From an uncultured Litoreibacter sp. (GTDB taxonomy: Bacteria > Pseudomonadota > Alphaproteobacteria > Rhodobacterales > Rhodobacteraceae), in the NCBI RefSeq assembly GCF_947487515.1, contig NZ_CANKWO010000003.1:637103-701102 (forward strand): 64,000 nucleotides of DNA. The letters run 5' to 3'. Of this stretch, positions 26,107-35,055 are shown one piece after another (position 1 is the first letter of the stretch; every line of letters begins with the position of its first letter). The notes beneath the pieces were generated by a model that saw nothing but the letters and a program-made list of their open reading frames with translations, had not been told where the DNA came from and did not search any database. The translations under genes and the position numbers were made by a program.

Positions 26107-27189
26107 TTAACAGTCAGCGATTGCGGTCGCCATGTTCACCAGCAACTTGCCATAAAGATCAGCGCCATTCTTCAGACTGGCGCCAAGCGGGTCAAGAATT
26201 GCGGTGTTCGCATCTGTGCCATCCAGCACGGTATTCACCAAACCATCAGAGAATTGAGGCTCCGAGAAGGCGCAGGTGACCTTCAGTTCGTGCACCTGCT
26301 TTTGGATTTCCTCGACGCGCGCCGGCCCGGGGCTGGAGGCGTCACTGATAGAAATCGCAGCACGGGCTTCGATGCCGAAACGGGCTTCGAAGTAGTGGTA
26401 GGCATCGTGGAACACGATGAAGTTCTTCCCTTTGGCTGGGGTCAGGATGTTCTCTACTTCGACGACTGTGGCGGCCAGTCGTTCCTTGGCGGCCTTCGCA
26501 TTTGCAGCATAGGCCGCGGCGTTGGCTGGGTCGTGTTCTGAAAGTTCGGAAGCAATAACGTCCAACCATGCCGACGCATTATCCGGATTTAGCCATGCAT
26601 GCGGATCGACACCGTCGTGATTGTGGTCGTCATGGCCCGCGTGATCATCGTGACCTTCATGTTCTTTATGGTCGTCATGGCCCGCGTGATCGTCGTGACC
26701 TTCATGCTCTTTATGGTCGTCATGGCCCGCGTGATCGTCGTGGCCTTCATGTTCTTTATGGTCGTCATGGCCCGCGTGATCATCGTGACCTTCGTGTTCT
26801 TTATGCTCTTCGTGATCCGCATGATCGTGCGCAGCAAATGTCACGCCTGTTCGAAAGTCCAACGTCTGGGTTTGCGGCAAATGAAGAAGTTCCAGATGTT
26901 CGGCCTTAGATGCGACGCGGTCCAACACCGGTTCTAACCAAGAGGTCAGATCCTCGGCAACGAAGATTACCAGATCTGCCTGCTCCAGCGCGTGCGCCTG
27001 AGACGGGCGAAGGGAAAAGCTATGCGGGGAGGCGCTACCTGTGACAAGAAGGTCCGGCGTGCCAAGATCGCCCATAACTTGCGCAACCAAAGAGTGAACT
27101 GGGGCGATATCTGCGACCACTCGCGGCGTTTCTGCCAGAGAAATCGCGGGGAGGCTTAGAAAAAGTGACGTTAGCGTGGGGCGGAGCAT
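26107..27189 (-). CDS. znuA: Zinc ABC transporter substrate-binding protein
   Basis: The 360-residue cluster A-I metal-binding protein starts at ATG 27189 with a signal peptide (MLRPTLTSLFLSLPAISLAE). ZnuA features are the first ligand region DIAPVHSLVAQVMG, PHSF, FHDAYHYFE and the ending AILDPLG. Between residues about 115 and 190 lies a very His/Asp/Glu-rich arm built from four 15-residue repeats (HAGHDDHKEHEGHDD). Such arms act as zinc chaperone or sensor loops in this family. It is divergent from zur-znuCB, with Zur-like palindromes between. Confidence 0.94.
   Translation of the reverse strand: MLRPTLTSLFLSLPAISLAETPRVVADIAPVHSLVAQVMGDLGTPDLLVTGSASPHSFSLRPSQAHALEQADLVIFVAEDLTSWLEPVLDRVASKAEHLELLHLPQTQTLDFRTGVTFAAHDHADHEEHKEHEGHDDHAGHDDHKEHEGHDDHAGHDDHKEHEGHDDHAGHDDHKEHEGHDDHAGHDDHNHDGVDPHAWLNPDNASAWLDVIASELSEHDPANAAAYAANAKAAKERLAATVVEVENILTPAKGKNFIVFHDAYHYFEARFGIEARAAISISDASSPGPARVEEIQKQVHELKVTCAFSEPQFSDGLVNTVLDGTDANTAILDPLGASLKNGADLYGKLLVNMATAIADC
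26625..26804 (-). repeat. Four tandem 45-bp repeats coding the His-rich arm of ZnuA
   Basis: Units start at 26625, 26670, 26715 and 26760, each 45 bp (15 codons), with only a few base differences between copies. They keep the reading frame and code HxxHDDHKEHEGHDD-type units. Near identity at the DNA level implies recent duplication. Confidence 0.92.
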
Positions 27190-27206
27190 GAAAGGACCTA
27201 CGTGAT

Positions 27207-27247
27207 TGTATAACATATCGCGCTTTGTTAATTGTTATTTTATAACA
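27207..27247. promoter_or_regulatory. Zur-type operators in the znuA / zur divergent promoter
   Basis: TGTTAT-TTT-ATAACA (27233-27247) is a perfect palindrome and TGTATAACA (27207-27215) is a second, partial copy. The shape (AT-rich with TATAACA halves) fits known alphaproteobacterial Zur boxes. Zur is encoded at the next gene. Confidence 0.75.
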
Positions 27248-27275
27248 CATCAACCCCAAGTGTTCAGGAGCCCCC

Positions 27276-27755
27276 ATGGATTCGTTAGGATTCAAACACC
27301 ACGACCATTCCAGCTGCATCGCAGAAGGCGTGGCAGCCGTCGCCAAGACCTGCGAAGAATCGGGTTTGCAGCTGACACCCGTGCGCAAACGGGTTTTGGA
27401 AATATTGCTGGAACGCCACCGCGCGATTGGAGCCTATGAAATACTGGAAAGCCTGCGCGAGGAAGGTCTGGGTTCGCAGCCTCCGGTTGCCTATCGGGCG
27501 CTAGACTTTTTGGTGAAAAACGGATTCGCTCATAAGATCGAGCGCCTGAATGCCTTCCTTGCCTGCGCACATCCAGGGGATTCTCATGTGCCAGCCTTTT
27601 TGATCTGCCGCAGCTGTGACGCTGTCGCAGAGGAGAAAACGGCAACCTCGGGCGGGCGACTTGGGAAAGCGGCTCAAGCCACCGGCTTTACGATTGAGCG
27701 CACGGTTCTTGAGGCCGAAGGCATTTGCCCGAACTGCCAAGGAAAACCTGAATGA
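27276..27755 (+). CDS. zur: Zinc uptake regulator Zur (Fur family)
   Basis: The 159-residue Fur-family protein has the winged helix (LQLTPVRKRVLEILLERHRAIGAYEILESL) and C-terminal metal sites (CAHPGDSHVPAFLICRSCD, GICPNC), the layout of Zur. AGGAG precedes the ATG. With zinc bound it should repress the znu genes through the sites just upstream. It overlaps znuC by four bases (ATGA). Confidence 0.92.
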   Translation: MDSLGFKHHDHSSCIAEGVAAVAKTCEESGLQLTPVRKRVLEILLERHRAIGAYEILESLREEGLGSQPPVAYRALDFLVKNGFAHKIERLNAFLACAHPGDSHVPAFLICRSCDAVAEEKTATSGGRLGKAAQATGFTIERTVLEAEGICPNCQGKPE

Positions 27756-28516
27756 GTGTATTGGTCGAGTTTCGCAATGTGGACTTGAGCTACGGGGCGC
27801 ATAACGTGCTGGACGGCGTCAACATGCGCATCTCTTCGGGAGAGATCGTTACAATTGTCGGACCAAACGGATCGGGGAAATCATCCTTGCTGCGTGCATT
27901 GATCGGGGCGCTTGTGCCGTCTTCGGGGACGATCACCCAAGCTTCGGGGCTGCGGATTGGCTATGTGCCGCAAAAACTGCATATCGACCCGACTTTGCCG
28001 ATGACCGTCACCCGCTTTCTCAGCCTTCCGCATCGCGTACCCAACTCCCAAGCGGCGGATGCTTTGACCCATGCGGGTGTGCCTGAACTTGGACGCCAGC
28101 AAATGTCGAGCCTGTCGGGTGGCCAGCTTCAACGCGTGCTGCTTGCGCGAGCCTTGCTACATAGGCCCCAACTGTTGTTGCTAGATGAGGCGACCCAAGG
28201 GCTGGACCAGCCCGGGTCAGCGGCATTCTACCAGCACATCGAACAGGTTCGAAATGACTTGAATTGCGCGGTGCTGATGATCAGCCATGAATTGCACGTC
28301 GTGATGAGCGCCTCTGACCGCGTGATTTGCCTGAATGGCCACGTGTGTTGCGAAGGCAAACCCGAAGCAGTGGCCTCGGCACCGGAATACCGCGCGCTAT
28401 TCGGATCCGGCACCGGAGGGGCATTGGCGCTATACCGCCACGACCACGACCACGACCACGTGCATGGCCACGGGGAAGACTGCGATCACAATCATTCCCA
28501 TGAGGCAGCACAGTAA
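27752..28516 (+). CDS. znuC: Zinc ABC transporter ATP-binding protein
   Basis: The 254-residue protein has Walker A (GPNGSGKSS), the signature LSGGQLQRVLLARAL and Walker B (LLLLDEATQGLD). The last 25 residues are a His/Asp-rich tail (HDHDHDHVHGHG...HNHSHE), a frequent feature of ZnuC that may bind zinc. It powers ZnuB and overlaps znuB by TAATG. Confidence 0.94.
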   Translation: MSVLVEFRNVDLSYGAHNVLDGVNMRISSGEIVTIVGPNGSGKSSLLRALIGALVPSSGTITQASGLRIGYVPQKLHIDPTLPMTVTRFLSLPHRVPNSQAADALTHAGVPELGRQQMSSLSGGQLQRVLLARALLHRPQLLLLDEATQGLDQPGSAAFYQHIEQVRNDLNCAVLMISHELHVVMSASDRVICLNGHVCCEGKPEAVASAPEYRALFGSGTGGALALYRHDHDHDHVHGHGEDCDHNHSHEAAQ

Positions 28517-29304
28517 TGTTTGATAGTTTCCTTGTTCGCGCGGCATTGGCTGGTCTGGGCGTCGCATTGGCCGCAGCACCATTGGGGTGCTTTGTTGTTT
28601 GGCGACGAATGGCTTATTTTGGCGATGCAACGGCGCATGCGTCCATCCTTGGGGTGGCATTGGCGCTGAGTTTCAACATGTCGGTATTTGCGGGCGTTTT
28701 GGTGATCGCATTGGTGATGGCCACGACAGTGTCGACCCTATCGGGGCGGGGCTATGCGATGGATACGCTTTTGGGGGTCTTGGCGCATTCGGCCATTGCC
28801 TTTGGGCTGGTTGCGGTGTCGTTTCTTGAAGGTGTGCGCATTGATCTGATGGCCTATTTGTTTGGGGATATACTGGCCGTTGGTCGTGTTGATCTTGCGG
28901 TGATTTGGGGCGGCGCGATATTGGTTCTGGCTTTGGTCGGGTGGCGTTGGCAACAGCTTCTGGCGGCGACGGTGAGCCCGGACTTGGCGCAGGCCAGCGG
29001 GATCGACCCGAAGAAAGAACAGCTGATTTTGACGATCGCTTTGGCAATTGTCGTTGCGGTGGCAATCAAAGTGATCGGGGTGTTGCTGATCGCGGCGCTG
29101 TTGATCATTCCTGCCGCCGCCGCGCGCCCCTTGTCCCAAACGCCAGAAAAAATGGCTGTCATTGCGGCCGCCATTGGTGGGGTATCTTCCTTAGGCGGCT
29201 TGAAGCTGGCCTATGACTACGACACGCCAGCAGGCCCCACGATTGTCTGCGTCGCCGCAGGGCTATTTGCGCTGACCAGCGTGTTTGGCCTGCGGCGAGG
29301 TTGA
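28516..29304 (+). CDS. znuB: Zinc ABC transporter permease
   Basis: The 262-residue hydrophobic protein is an ABC-3 family permease with about seven predicted membrane segments. MAYFGDATAHASILGVALA near residue 32 and DLMAYLFGDIL near residue 114 are typical. It completes the zur-znuC-znuB operon and is convergent with the reductive dehalogenase gene, 23 bp apart. Confidence 0.93.
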   Translation: MFDSFLVRAALAGLGVALAAAPLGCFVVWRRMAYFGDATAHASILGVALALSFNMSVFAGVLVIALVMATTVSTLSGRGYAMDTLLGVLAHSAIAFGLVAVSFLEGVRIDLMAYLFGDILAVGRVDLAVIWGGAILVLALVGWRWQQLLAATVSPDLAQASGIDPKKEQLILTIALAIVVAVAIKVIGVLLIAALLIIPAAAARPLSQTPEKMAVIAAAIGGVSSLGGLKLAYDYDTPAGPTIVCVAAGLFALTSVFGLRRG

Positions 29305-29327
29305 CCGCCGAGGTGTGGCTGCACCTG

Positions 29328-32300
29328 CTATAGATCGATCTCCACCACGCCGTTTTCGTCGCGCGCGCGCGACTGGCACAAGATAATAGTCTTGGTGCGG
29401 TCCGCATTCGAGAGCACGAAGTCGCGGTGCTCTACCTCGCCAGACACGAGCCCGCATTTGCAAACACCGCACAATCCGTCAGAGCATTTGACGTCCACAT
29501 GTATGCCCGCCCGCAGCAACGCGTCCGTGGGGGCTTCGTCCTTGCTGACGGCAATATCGCGACCAGATTTGGCCAACCTGAGGGTAAAGTCGTGGTTCAC
29601 GTAGTCAGGTTGCTCTGGCACTGAAAAAAATTCCAGATGACGGGCGTCCTCGGGGAAGCCATTGGCCTGTGCGGCATCCATGACCGCGGCCATGTAGACC
29701 TCTGGCCCGCAGGTGTAGGCATGGACATTTTCGCGGTACTTCAAGGTCGCGGCAAGATCACAGCGCGTGCCCTCGTCCGAGAAATGGTAATGAACTTTGT
29801 CAGCCCATGGCATGGTTGGTAGATCCTTCAAGAACCCAGCTCCCGCCTTGGACGAGCAGGAGTAATGCAGCGCGAAGTCCCGCCCCAAAGCATGCAGTTG
29901 ATGAGCCATAGCAATCATTGGAGTAACCCCAATGCCCCCGCCCATAAGATAGCTGAAGGAGGCGTCTTGATGCAAAGGGAAGTGGTTGATCGGCTTGGAT
30001 ATATGAACGCGCCGTCCTTTCTCAAATATCCGATGCATCAACTTGGATCCGCCACGCCCTTGGTCCTCGCGCAGGACTGCGATCTGATATTTGCTGCGAT
30101 CAGCCGGATCGCCGGACAGCGAATATTGGCGTAAGAACTCCGGGGCCACGACCACGTCGATATGGGCCCCCGCCTCAACCGGAGGCATGTCCGAGCCATC
30201 GGGCATGGAGAATTCGTATTTGGTCACCCCTTCGGACATTTGGTCCACATGCGAGATTACGGCCCCCATGACGGGGCTTTCGGTTTGATCCGCAGTATAG
30301 ATGTGTTCAGGCGCAACTCCCTTGGCGCGTCGCGCTTTATGCGCCTCTGCCGGTATCATCGCTTCATAGGCTGCAATGCCGGCCTCGCGGTCCATCGGAT
30401 AGGGGTAGGCATAGGGCGGCGGGGCCAATGGGGCAGGGTAGACCGCCAGTGTTTGGTCTTCGAACTTGAGGTCCAAGTCCTTTTGCAACCCACGGGCATT
30501 CACCGGATGCGCAGAAGGGCGGTAGGCCCCGTCGTCGACCATCTCCAAATCCCACCACCATTTTTTGACGGGGTTAATTTCGCCCTTTCCGGCCATGTCG
30601 TCCAGCTTGGCCAACGCCTTCGCGGCCTGCGGCACGGTCATGGCCAGCTTGCGAAAGGGGGCTTCGGCAAACAGGCCTTCCAAGTTCCAAGGGCAGGTTT
30701 TCATGCAGCGCCCACACATCGCGCCGTTCTTTTGGCTAACGCGGTAGGTCGTGCATTTCTGGCTGTCGGACTTCCATATCTCATAGCCGTTGAACATGAG
30801 CTTCGGCCCTGCGGTGATCGCCCCTGAAGGGCATTCACGGGCGCATTTGTTGCAGGCATCGCAGAATTTTTGCAGGCCGAAGTCGATAGGCTTGTCGTGG
30901 GTCATCGGCATATTGGTTGTGACAACGCCGGATTTCAGACGCGGGCCGAGGAAGGGGTTCAAGATCACTTCGCCGATCCGAGATACCTCCCCCAAGCCCG
31001 AGAGCAACAAAAGCGGCGGGTGCAGAACCTCGTCGTCCATGACCGAATGCACGCGAGCGGTGTAGCCAAGGTTGCGAATATGCTGTGCCAAAACCCCGCC
31101 CAACAGCGAAAACCGAAGATAGGCCCGCATAGATTGGGCGCAGGCGATCCAGTCGTCGCCGGATGCCCCTTCCATAGTTTCATGACCTTGGTCGATGATC
31201 ATGGAAATGGCGTTAGAGTGATAGGGGGTGATGGGCTGCCCCGCAGCGTCATGGCTGTAGTAGGCCCAATCGGGACAGGCGCTGAGCCCTGCGGCATCAA
31301 CGCCAAGCCAGTAAAGCGCCGCCTTTATGTTCGCTGCATTGCGGTCGGGATCACGGGTGCTGCTATGCACCGCCGAGGCATCGCCGTCTTGCAATAGCAC
31401 GAAGGCCCCAAGGGATGGGCGAAAGGCATATGCGGCTGCGGATTTACGGACGTAATTACCGTTTTTGGTGGCATCTTGAACTGATTTTCCCATGTCACCG
31501 AACAGGCCGCGCGCAAACAGATTGGCCCGCTTGGGCACCCGCGCCACATTGGGCGTGTCGATGTAGGTGGTCGGGCTGTCGACGCGATTTAGGGTCTCAA
31601 AGGGGTGCGGGCCGTCGACAAAGCGACGCTGGGCATAGGCATCGCGGGTGCGGGCTGTCTTGGCTTGTTTACCCAGCCCCAACCGCCATTCGCGTCCGGG
31701 CTTGGCCGTGCGGGCCAATGGCCTGTCAGAAGCCATCGCTAAGGTGGTCGTCACCACAGCCAACCCGTACCGGTCCCCGACAAATGGGTTCTTGCCTGTC
31801 TCATGGTTGATCCCCGCCGCCACAGCCAGCTTGCCCATGTGAACATCACTTGCTGCCATAGAATGCGCGCGGGCGTCATAGCCAAGGGTCCGAATATAAG
31901 AGGCAAGGGTCACTGCCGTCTCCATCCCGCGCAAACAGGCGCGCTGGTCTTGGGCTCCCTTTATCCAATCGCTGCCCTCTTCGCCGGCCTCCGGATCACG
32001 GGGCATGTCGTAAAGGAACACCAAGGCATGGGTGTGGTGATCGCAGGCCTTTGGCGGGGCTCGCATACTTTCGCGCAGGCCTGCCATGATGACGTCAATA
32101 CCGGCCGCCAGCGTTTTGGGCTGCAAGGTCCGTATCTTTTCCGCCAACCGGTCTACGTCGGGGTTACTCATCGGGGCGTCGAGCCATGCTTCGCGCGGAA
32201 TTGCACAGGTCCCCACCATGGAGGCATCACAGTAGTAGCCAAAGGCTTTCAGATGATGTGTGCGCTCTGACAGGCTCGTAGGGATTTCGGCGATTTCCTT

Positions 32301-32510
32301 TTTGACCATCCCCTCTCGGGTCGCATCCAGCATCGCCTGATAGTCCTGCATGGCGTTCACGATGCTCATTGGGTCATCGGCGCGGCGAAAACTGGTTTGC
32401 CGCATATCTGGCACTTGATCCAAACAGAGATGATCTGCCCGAGCCAGCTTTTCCAATGGGTAGGGACCCAAGTGCATCGGGCGATCCCGATAGGAGAAAA
32501 ATTTTGTCAT
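29328..32510 (-). CDS. Reductive dehalogenase fused to an FMN/[2Fe-2S] reductase (self-sufficient, BhbA/NpRdhA-like)
   Basis: The 1060-residue protein has two parts. Residues about 1-660 are RdhA-like, with two ferredoxin-type [4Fe-4S] motifs: Cys550, 553, 556, 560 and Cys586, 599, 602, 606. Residues about 740-1060 are a phthalate-dioxygenase-reductase-type module: FMN/NAD domain (RQYSLSGDP, GGGIGVTPMIA, CGPEVYM) and a C-terminal [2Fe-2S] ferredoxin (Cys1009, 1014, 1017, 1045). There is no Tat signal and no rdhB anchor, unlike respiratory RdhA. The same layout is known in BhbA and NpRdhA, cobalamin enzymes that debrominate or dechlorinate phenolic acids. A degenerate copy of the cobalamin-binding half (about 140-275 versus 380-545) is visible. 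The substrate here is unknown; a marine bromophenol is a guess. Confidence 0.9.
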   Translation of the reverse strand: MTKFFSYRDRPMHLGPYPLEKLARADHLCLDQVPDMRQTSFRRADDPMSIVNAMQDYQAMLDATREGMVKKEIAEIPTSLSERTHHLKAFGYYCDASMVGTCAIPREAWLDAPMSNPDVDRLAEKIRTLQPKTLAAGIDVIMAGLRESMRAPPKACDHHTHALVFLYDMPRDPEAGEEGSDWIKGAQDQRACLRGMETAVTLASYIRTLGYDARAHSMAASDVHMGKLAVAAGINHETGKNPFVGDRYGLAVVTTTLAMASDRPLARTAKPGREWRLGLGKQAKTARTRDAYAQRRFVDGPHPFETLNRVDSPTTYIDTPNVARVPKRANLFARGLFGDMGKSVQDATKNGNYVRKSAAAYAFRPSLGAFVLLQDGDASAVHSSTRDPDRNAANIKAALYWLGVDAAGLSACPDWAYYSHDAAGQPITPYHSNAISMIIDQGHETMEGASGDDWIACAQSMRAYLRFSLLGGVLAQHIRNLGYTARVHSVMDDEVLHPPLLLLSGLGEVSRIGEVILNPFLGPRLKSGVVTTNMPMTHDKPIDFGLQKFCDACNKCARECPSGAITAGPKLMFNGYEIWKSDSQKCTTYRVSQKNGAMCGRCMKTCPWNLEGLFAEAPFRKLAMTVPQAAKALAKLDDMAGKGEINPVKKWWWDLEMVDDGAYRPSAHPVNARGLQKDLDLKFEDQTLAVYPAPLAPPPYAYPYPMDREAGIAAYEAMIPAEAHKARRAKGVAPEHIYTADQTESPVMGAVISHVDQMSEGVTKYEFSMPDGSDMPPVEAGAHIDVVVAPEFLRQYSLSGDPADRSKYQIAVLREDQGRGGSKLMHRIFEKGRRVHISKPINHFPLHQDASFSYLMGGGIGVTPMIAMAHQLHALGRDFALHYSCSSKAGAGFLKDLPTMPWADKVHYHFSDEGTRCDLAATLKYRENVHAYTCGPEVYMAAVMDAAQANGFPEDARHLEFFSVPEQPDYVNHDFTLRLAKSGRDIAVSKDEAPTDALLRAGIHVDVKCSDGLCGVCKCGLVSGEVEHRDFVLSNADRTKTIILCQSRARDENGVVEIDL

Positions 32511-32623
32511 TTAACTTGCTTCAAGGGTTTGGCTGCCCGCCGCGCATTGGGCTTGTTCTTGCGGCTGTTACTTTGCACTGTCACGAAGCATTCATTGCGG
32601 GTCAAGAGAGGAACGGGCGGGAT

Positions 32624-33346
32624 ATGACAGGGCAGATCAAAGGCTTGCTGTTCGACAAGGACGGCACATTGCTAGATTTCGACGCGACATGGGGGCAATG
32701 GGCCACCCGATTTTTGTCAGATCTGGCACAAGGCGATACGAAGCTTTTCGCACGACTGTCCGATGCCGTCGGCTTTCAACCCGAGAGCACCAGCTTTCAT
32801 CCCCACAGCCCAGTGATTGCTGGGACTGCGGATGTCGCAATCGATCTTTTGCACCCTTTGGTGCCGCATTGGGACTGGCAAGAGCTGATGAACCACGCCA
32901 ATGAAATGGCCTTGAACGCCGATTTGACCCCCCCGTGCCCGCTGCCTGACCTGTTCGACCGCTTTGACGCCATGGGGCTTGTATTGGGGGTGGCGACAAA
33001 TGACACCGAAAGTGCTGCGCATATGCATATGCGTAAATTGGGAGTGGAAGGCCGTTTCGCCCGCATATTGGGGTTCGATTCAGGGTTTGGGGGGAAACCT
33101 GCGCCCGAAATGCTGTGGGCCTTCTCTAATCAGTGCGGGCTTGCTCCGAATGAGGTGGCGATGATCGGCGACAGCACGCATGATCTTCATGCTGGGCGCA
33201 ATGCGGGGATGATATGCGTGGGCGTGCTGACGGGCCCTGCGACCCGAGCTGATCTGGAACCTCATGCGGATGTGGTTTTGCAAAGCGTGGCAGATATTCC
33301 AGATTGGTTGGCGACAGGACCGCTTTACTCCAAAAACGACCCATGA
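32624..33346 (+). CDS. HAD-superfamily phosphatase (phosphoglycolate phosphatase-like)
   Basis: The 240-residue protein has all HAD motifs: LLFDKDGTLLDF (motif I), ATNDTES (motif II), the lysine in GFGGKPAPEM, and MIGDSTHDLHAGRNAG (motif IV). The helical cap places it with the Gph/PGP type. ATG 32624 is chosen; the longer frame from 32369 reads through the divergent dehalogenase gene. It is divergent from that gene with 113 bp between. The substrate is not evident. Confidence 0.9.
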   Translation: MTGQIKGLLFDKDGTLLDFDATWGQWATRFLSDLAQGDTKLFARLSDAVGFQPESTSFHPHSPVIAGTADVAIDLLHPLVPHWDWQELMNHANEMALNADLTPPCPLPDLFDRFDAMGLVLGVATNDTESAAHMHMRKLGVEGRFARILGFDSGFGGKPAPEMLWAFSNQCGLAPNEVAMIGDSTHDLHAGRNAGMICVGVLTGPATRADLEPHADVVLQSVADIPDWLATGPLYSKNDP

Positions 33347-33423
33347 GCGTCGGAAATCGCCCAACCTGAGGGCCCACCAAACGGCAAGCTGGGGGAGCTG
33401 CAAACCTCGGAGGCCGGATCGAC

Positions 33424-34980
33424 ATGGCAAGTGAACCCCTAAAACGCAAACGCGGCGGTGGCCGCGCAGGGAACACCAGACGCACGGTCTCCAAACTGCC
33501 TAAGCAAATGCCTTGGCGCCTTCCCATCAACACGGACAAACCGACCGAGCCGCTGGACGAGGAAGGCATTCAAGCCATTCACAAAGGGGCTATGCGCATC
33601 TTGTCCGAGATCGGGATTGAGTTCCTAAATCCGAAGGCCTGCGACTGCCTGAAGGCCGCAGGCTGCAAAGTCGATGGTACAAACGTCAAAATGGACGAAG
33701 ACTTCGTGATGGAAATGCTGGGGCATGCACCAGCGCAATTTGATATCACCCCCCGCAATCCTGACCGTATGATCACCATGGGCGGGAGGCATATTCTTTT
33801 TGGCAATGTCTCCTCTCCTCCAAATGCGTGGGATTTAAAGCGCGGCAAACGCTCCGGTGACTTTGAGACCTACAAGGATTTCCTCAAACTAACCCAGTTT
33901 TTCAACTGCATTCACTTTGCCGGCGGCTACCCTGTGGAACCCATCGACCTACACCCGCGAGAGCGCCACCTAGACTGTTTGTTTGAAAAGCTTACGCTGA
34001 CCGACAAAGTCGTCCACGCCTATTCCTTGGGCAAAGAGCGTGTGGAGGATGTCATGGAAATGACCCGCATCGCTGGGGGGATGACCCGCGAGGAATTCGA
34101 TGCCAAGCCGCATATGTACACCAACATAAACTCGGTCTCGCCATTGAAGCATGATTTCCCGATGCTGGAGGGCGCGATGATCCACGCGCGCCGCAACCAG
34201 CCGGTGATCGTCACGCCGTTTACACTGGCTGGCGCTATGGCCCCCGTCACCATGTCAGGCGCGGTGACCTTGTCTTTGGCCGAAGGCCTTGCGGCGATTG
34301 TGTTGTTGCAAGTGGTCAACCCAGGGGCGCCCTGCGCCATAGGCACATTCACATCCAATGTAGACATGAAAACCGGTGCGCCGGCATTCGGGACACCTGA
34401 ATACATGCGCGCGACGCAAATGACAGGGCAGATGGGGCGCTTTTACGGGGTGCCGATCCGGTCGTCTGGTGTCTGCGCGGCTAATGTGCCTGACGGGCAG
34501 GCCATGTGGGAGACGTCGAATTCTTTATGGGCCGCGGTGCAATCGGGCACGAATGTCGTCTACCACGCCGCAGGCTGGCTAGAGGGCGGGTTGATCGCCA
34601 GCCCAGAGAAATTCATCATGGATTGCGACATAATACAACAAATTCAACGGTATATGGAGCCTGCCACCTATGCAACCACGCCAGAGGACATTGCAATTGA
34701 CGCCATCCGAGAAGTGGGGCCGGATGGCCATTACTTCGGCTGCCAGCACACGCAAGATCGATATGAGAATGCCTTCTACGCGCCGTTGATCTCGGATTGG
34801 TCAAACTATGAAGCTTGGGACATGAATGGTGGTGTTTGGACCGCCGAGCGCGCACATGAGATGTACAAAGGAATTATCGAAGAGTTTGAGGCTCCGGCGA
34901 TGGACATTGCCATCCGCGAAGAACTGACGGATTTTGTTGCGCGCCGAAAGTCTGAAGGTGGGGTGCCCACGGATTTTTGA
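33424..34980 (+). CDS. MttB-family (non-pyrrolysine) trimethylamine/betaine-type methyltransferase
   Basis: The 518-residue protein belongs to the MttB superfamily (IHKGAMRILSEIGIEF near residue 50; HYFGCQHTQDRYENAFYAPLISDWSNYEAW near the C-terminus). There is no in-frame TAG, so it is the non-Pyl type, related to glycine-betaine demethylases. It should transfer a methyl group from a quaternary amine to a corrinoid protein, but no corrinoid protein gene is adjacent. GGAGG precedes ATG 33424. The amine substrate is unknown. Confidence 0.88.
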   Translation: MASEPLKRKRGGGRAGNTRRTVSKLPKQMPWRLPINTDKPTEPLDEEGIQAIHKGAMRILSEIGIEFLNPKACDCLKAAGCKVDGTNVKMDEDFVMEMLGHAPAQFDITPRNPDRMITMGGRHILFGNVSSPPNAWDLKRGKRSGDFETYKDFLKLTQFFNCIHFAGGYPVEPIDLHPRERHLDCLFEKLTLTDKVVHAYSLGKERVEDVMEMTRIAGGMTREEFDAKPHMYTNINSVSPLKHDFPMLEGAMIHARRNQPVIVTPFTLAGAMAPVTMSGAVTLSLAEGLAAIVLLQVVNPGAPCAIGTFTSNVDMKTGAPAFGTPEYMRATQMTGQMGRFYGVPIRSSGVCAANVPDGQAMWETSNSLWAAVQSGTNVVYHAAGWLEGGLIASPEKFIMDCDIIQQIQRYMEPATYATTPEDIAIDAIREVGPDGHYFGCQHTQDRYENAFYAPLISDWSNYEAWDMNGGVWTAERAHEMYKGIIEEFEAPAMDIAIREELTDFVARRKSEGGVPTDF

Positions 34981-34986
34981 GAAATT

Positions 34987-35008
34987 GCCGACCTCTTTGG
35001 CGTTTTTT
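34987..35008 (+). terminator. Weak intrinsic terminator after the MttB-family gene
   Basis: GCCGA and TTGGC form a 5-bp stem (one G-U) with a CCTCT loop, followed by GTTTTTT. The stem is short, so partial read-through into the H-NOX gene is possible. Confidence 0.45.
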
Positions 35009-35055
35009 AACGATTTTGCTTCAGATGTGTCTTCAGAACTTTGAAGGGGCATCAC

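Noticed and set aside
26625-26804. CRISPR-like regularly repeated units
   Set aside because: The units are contiguous 45-bp repeats in frame within znuA with no spacers and no cas genes, so they are coding repeats.
29328-32510. Respiratory (membrane-anchored) reductive dehalogenase
   Set aside because: No twin-arginine signal at the N-terminus and no rdhB-like membrane gene next to it.
33424-34980. Pyrrolysine-containing MttB
   Set aside because: The frame has no internal TAG and ends at TGA, and no pyrrolysine genes are seen.
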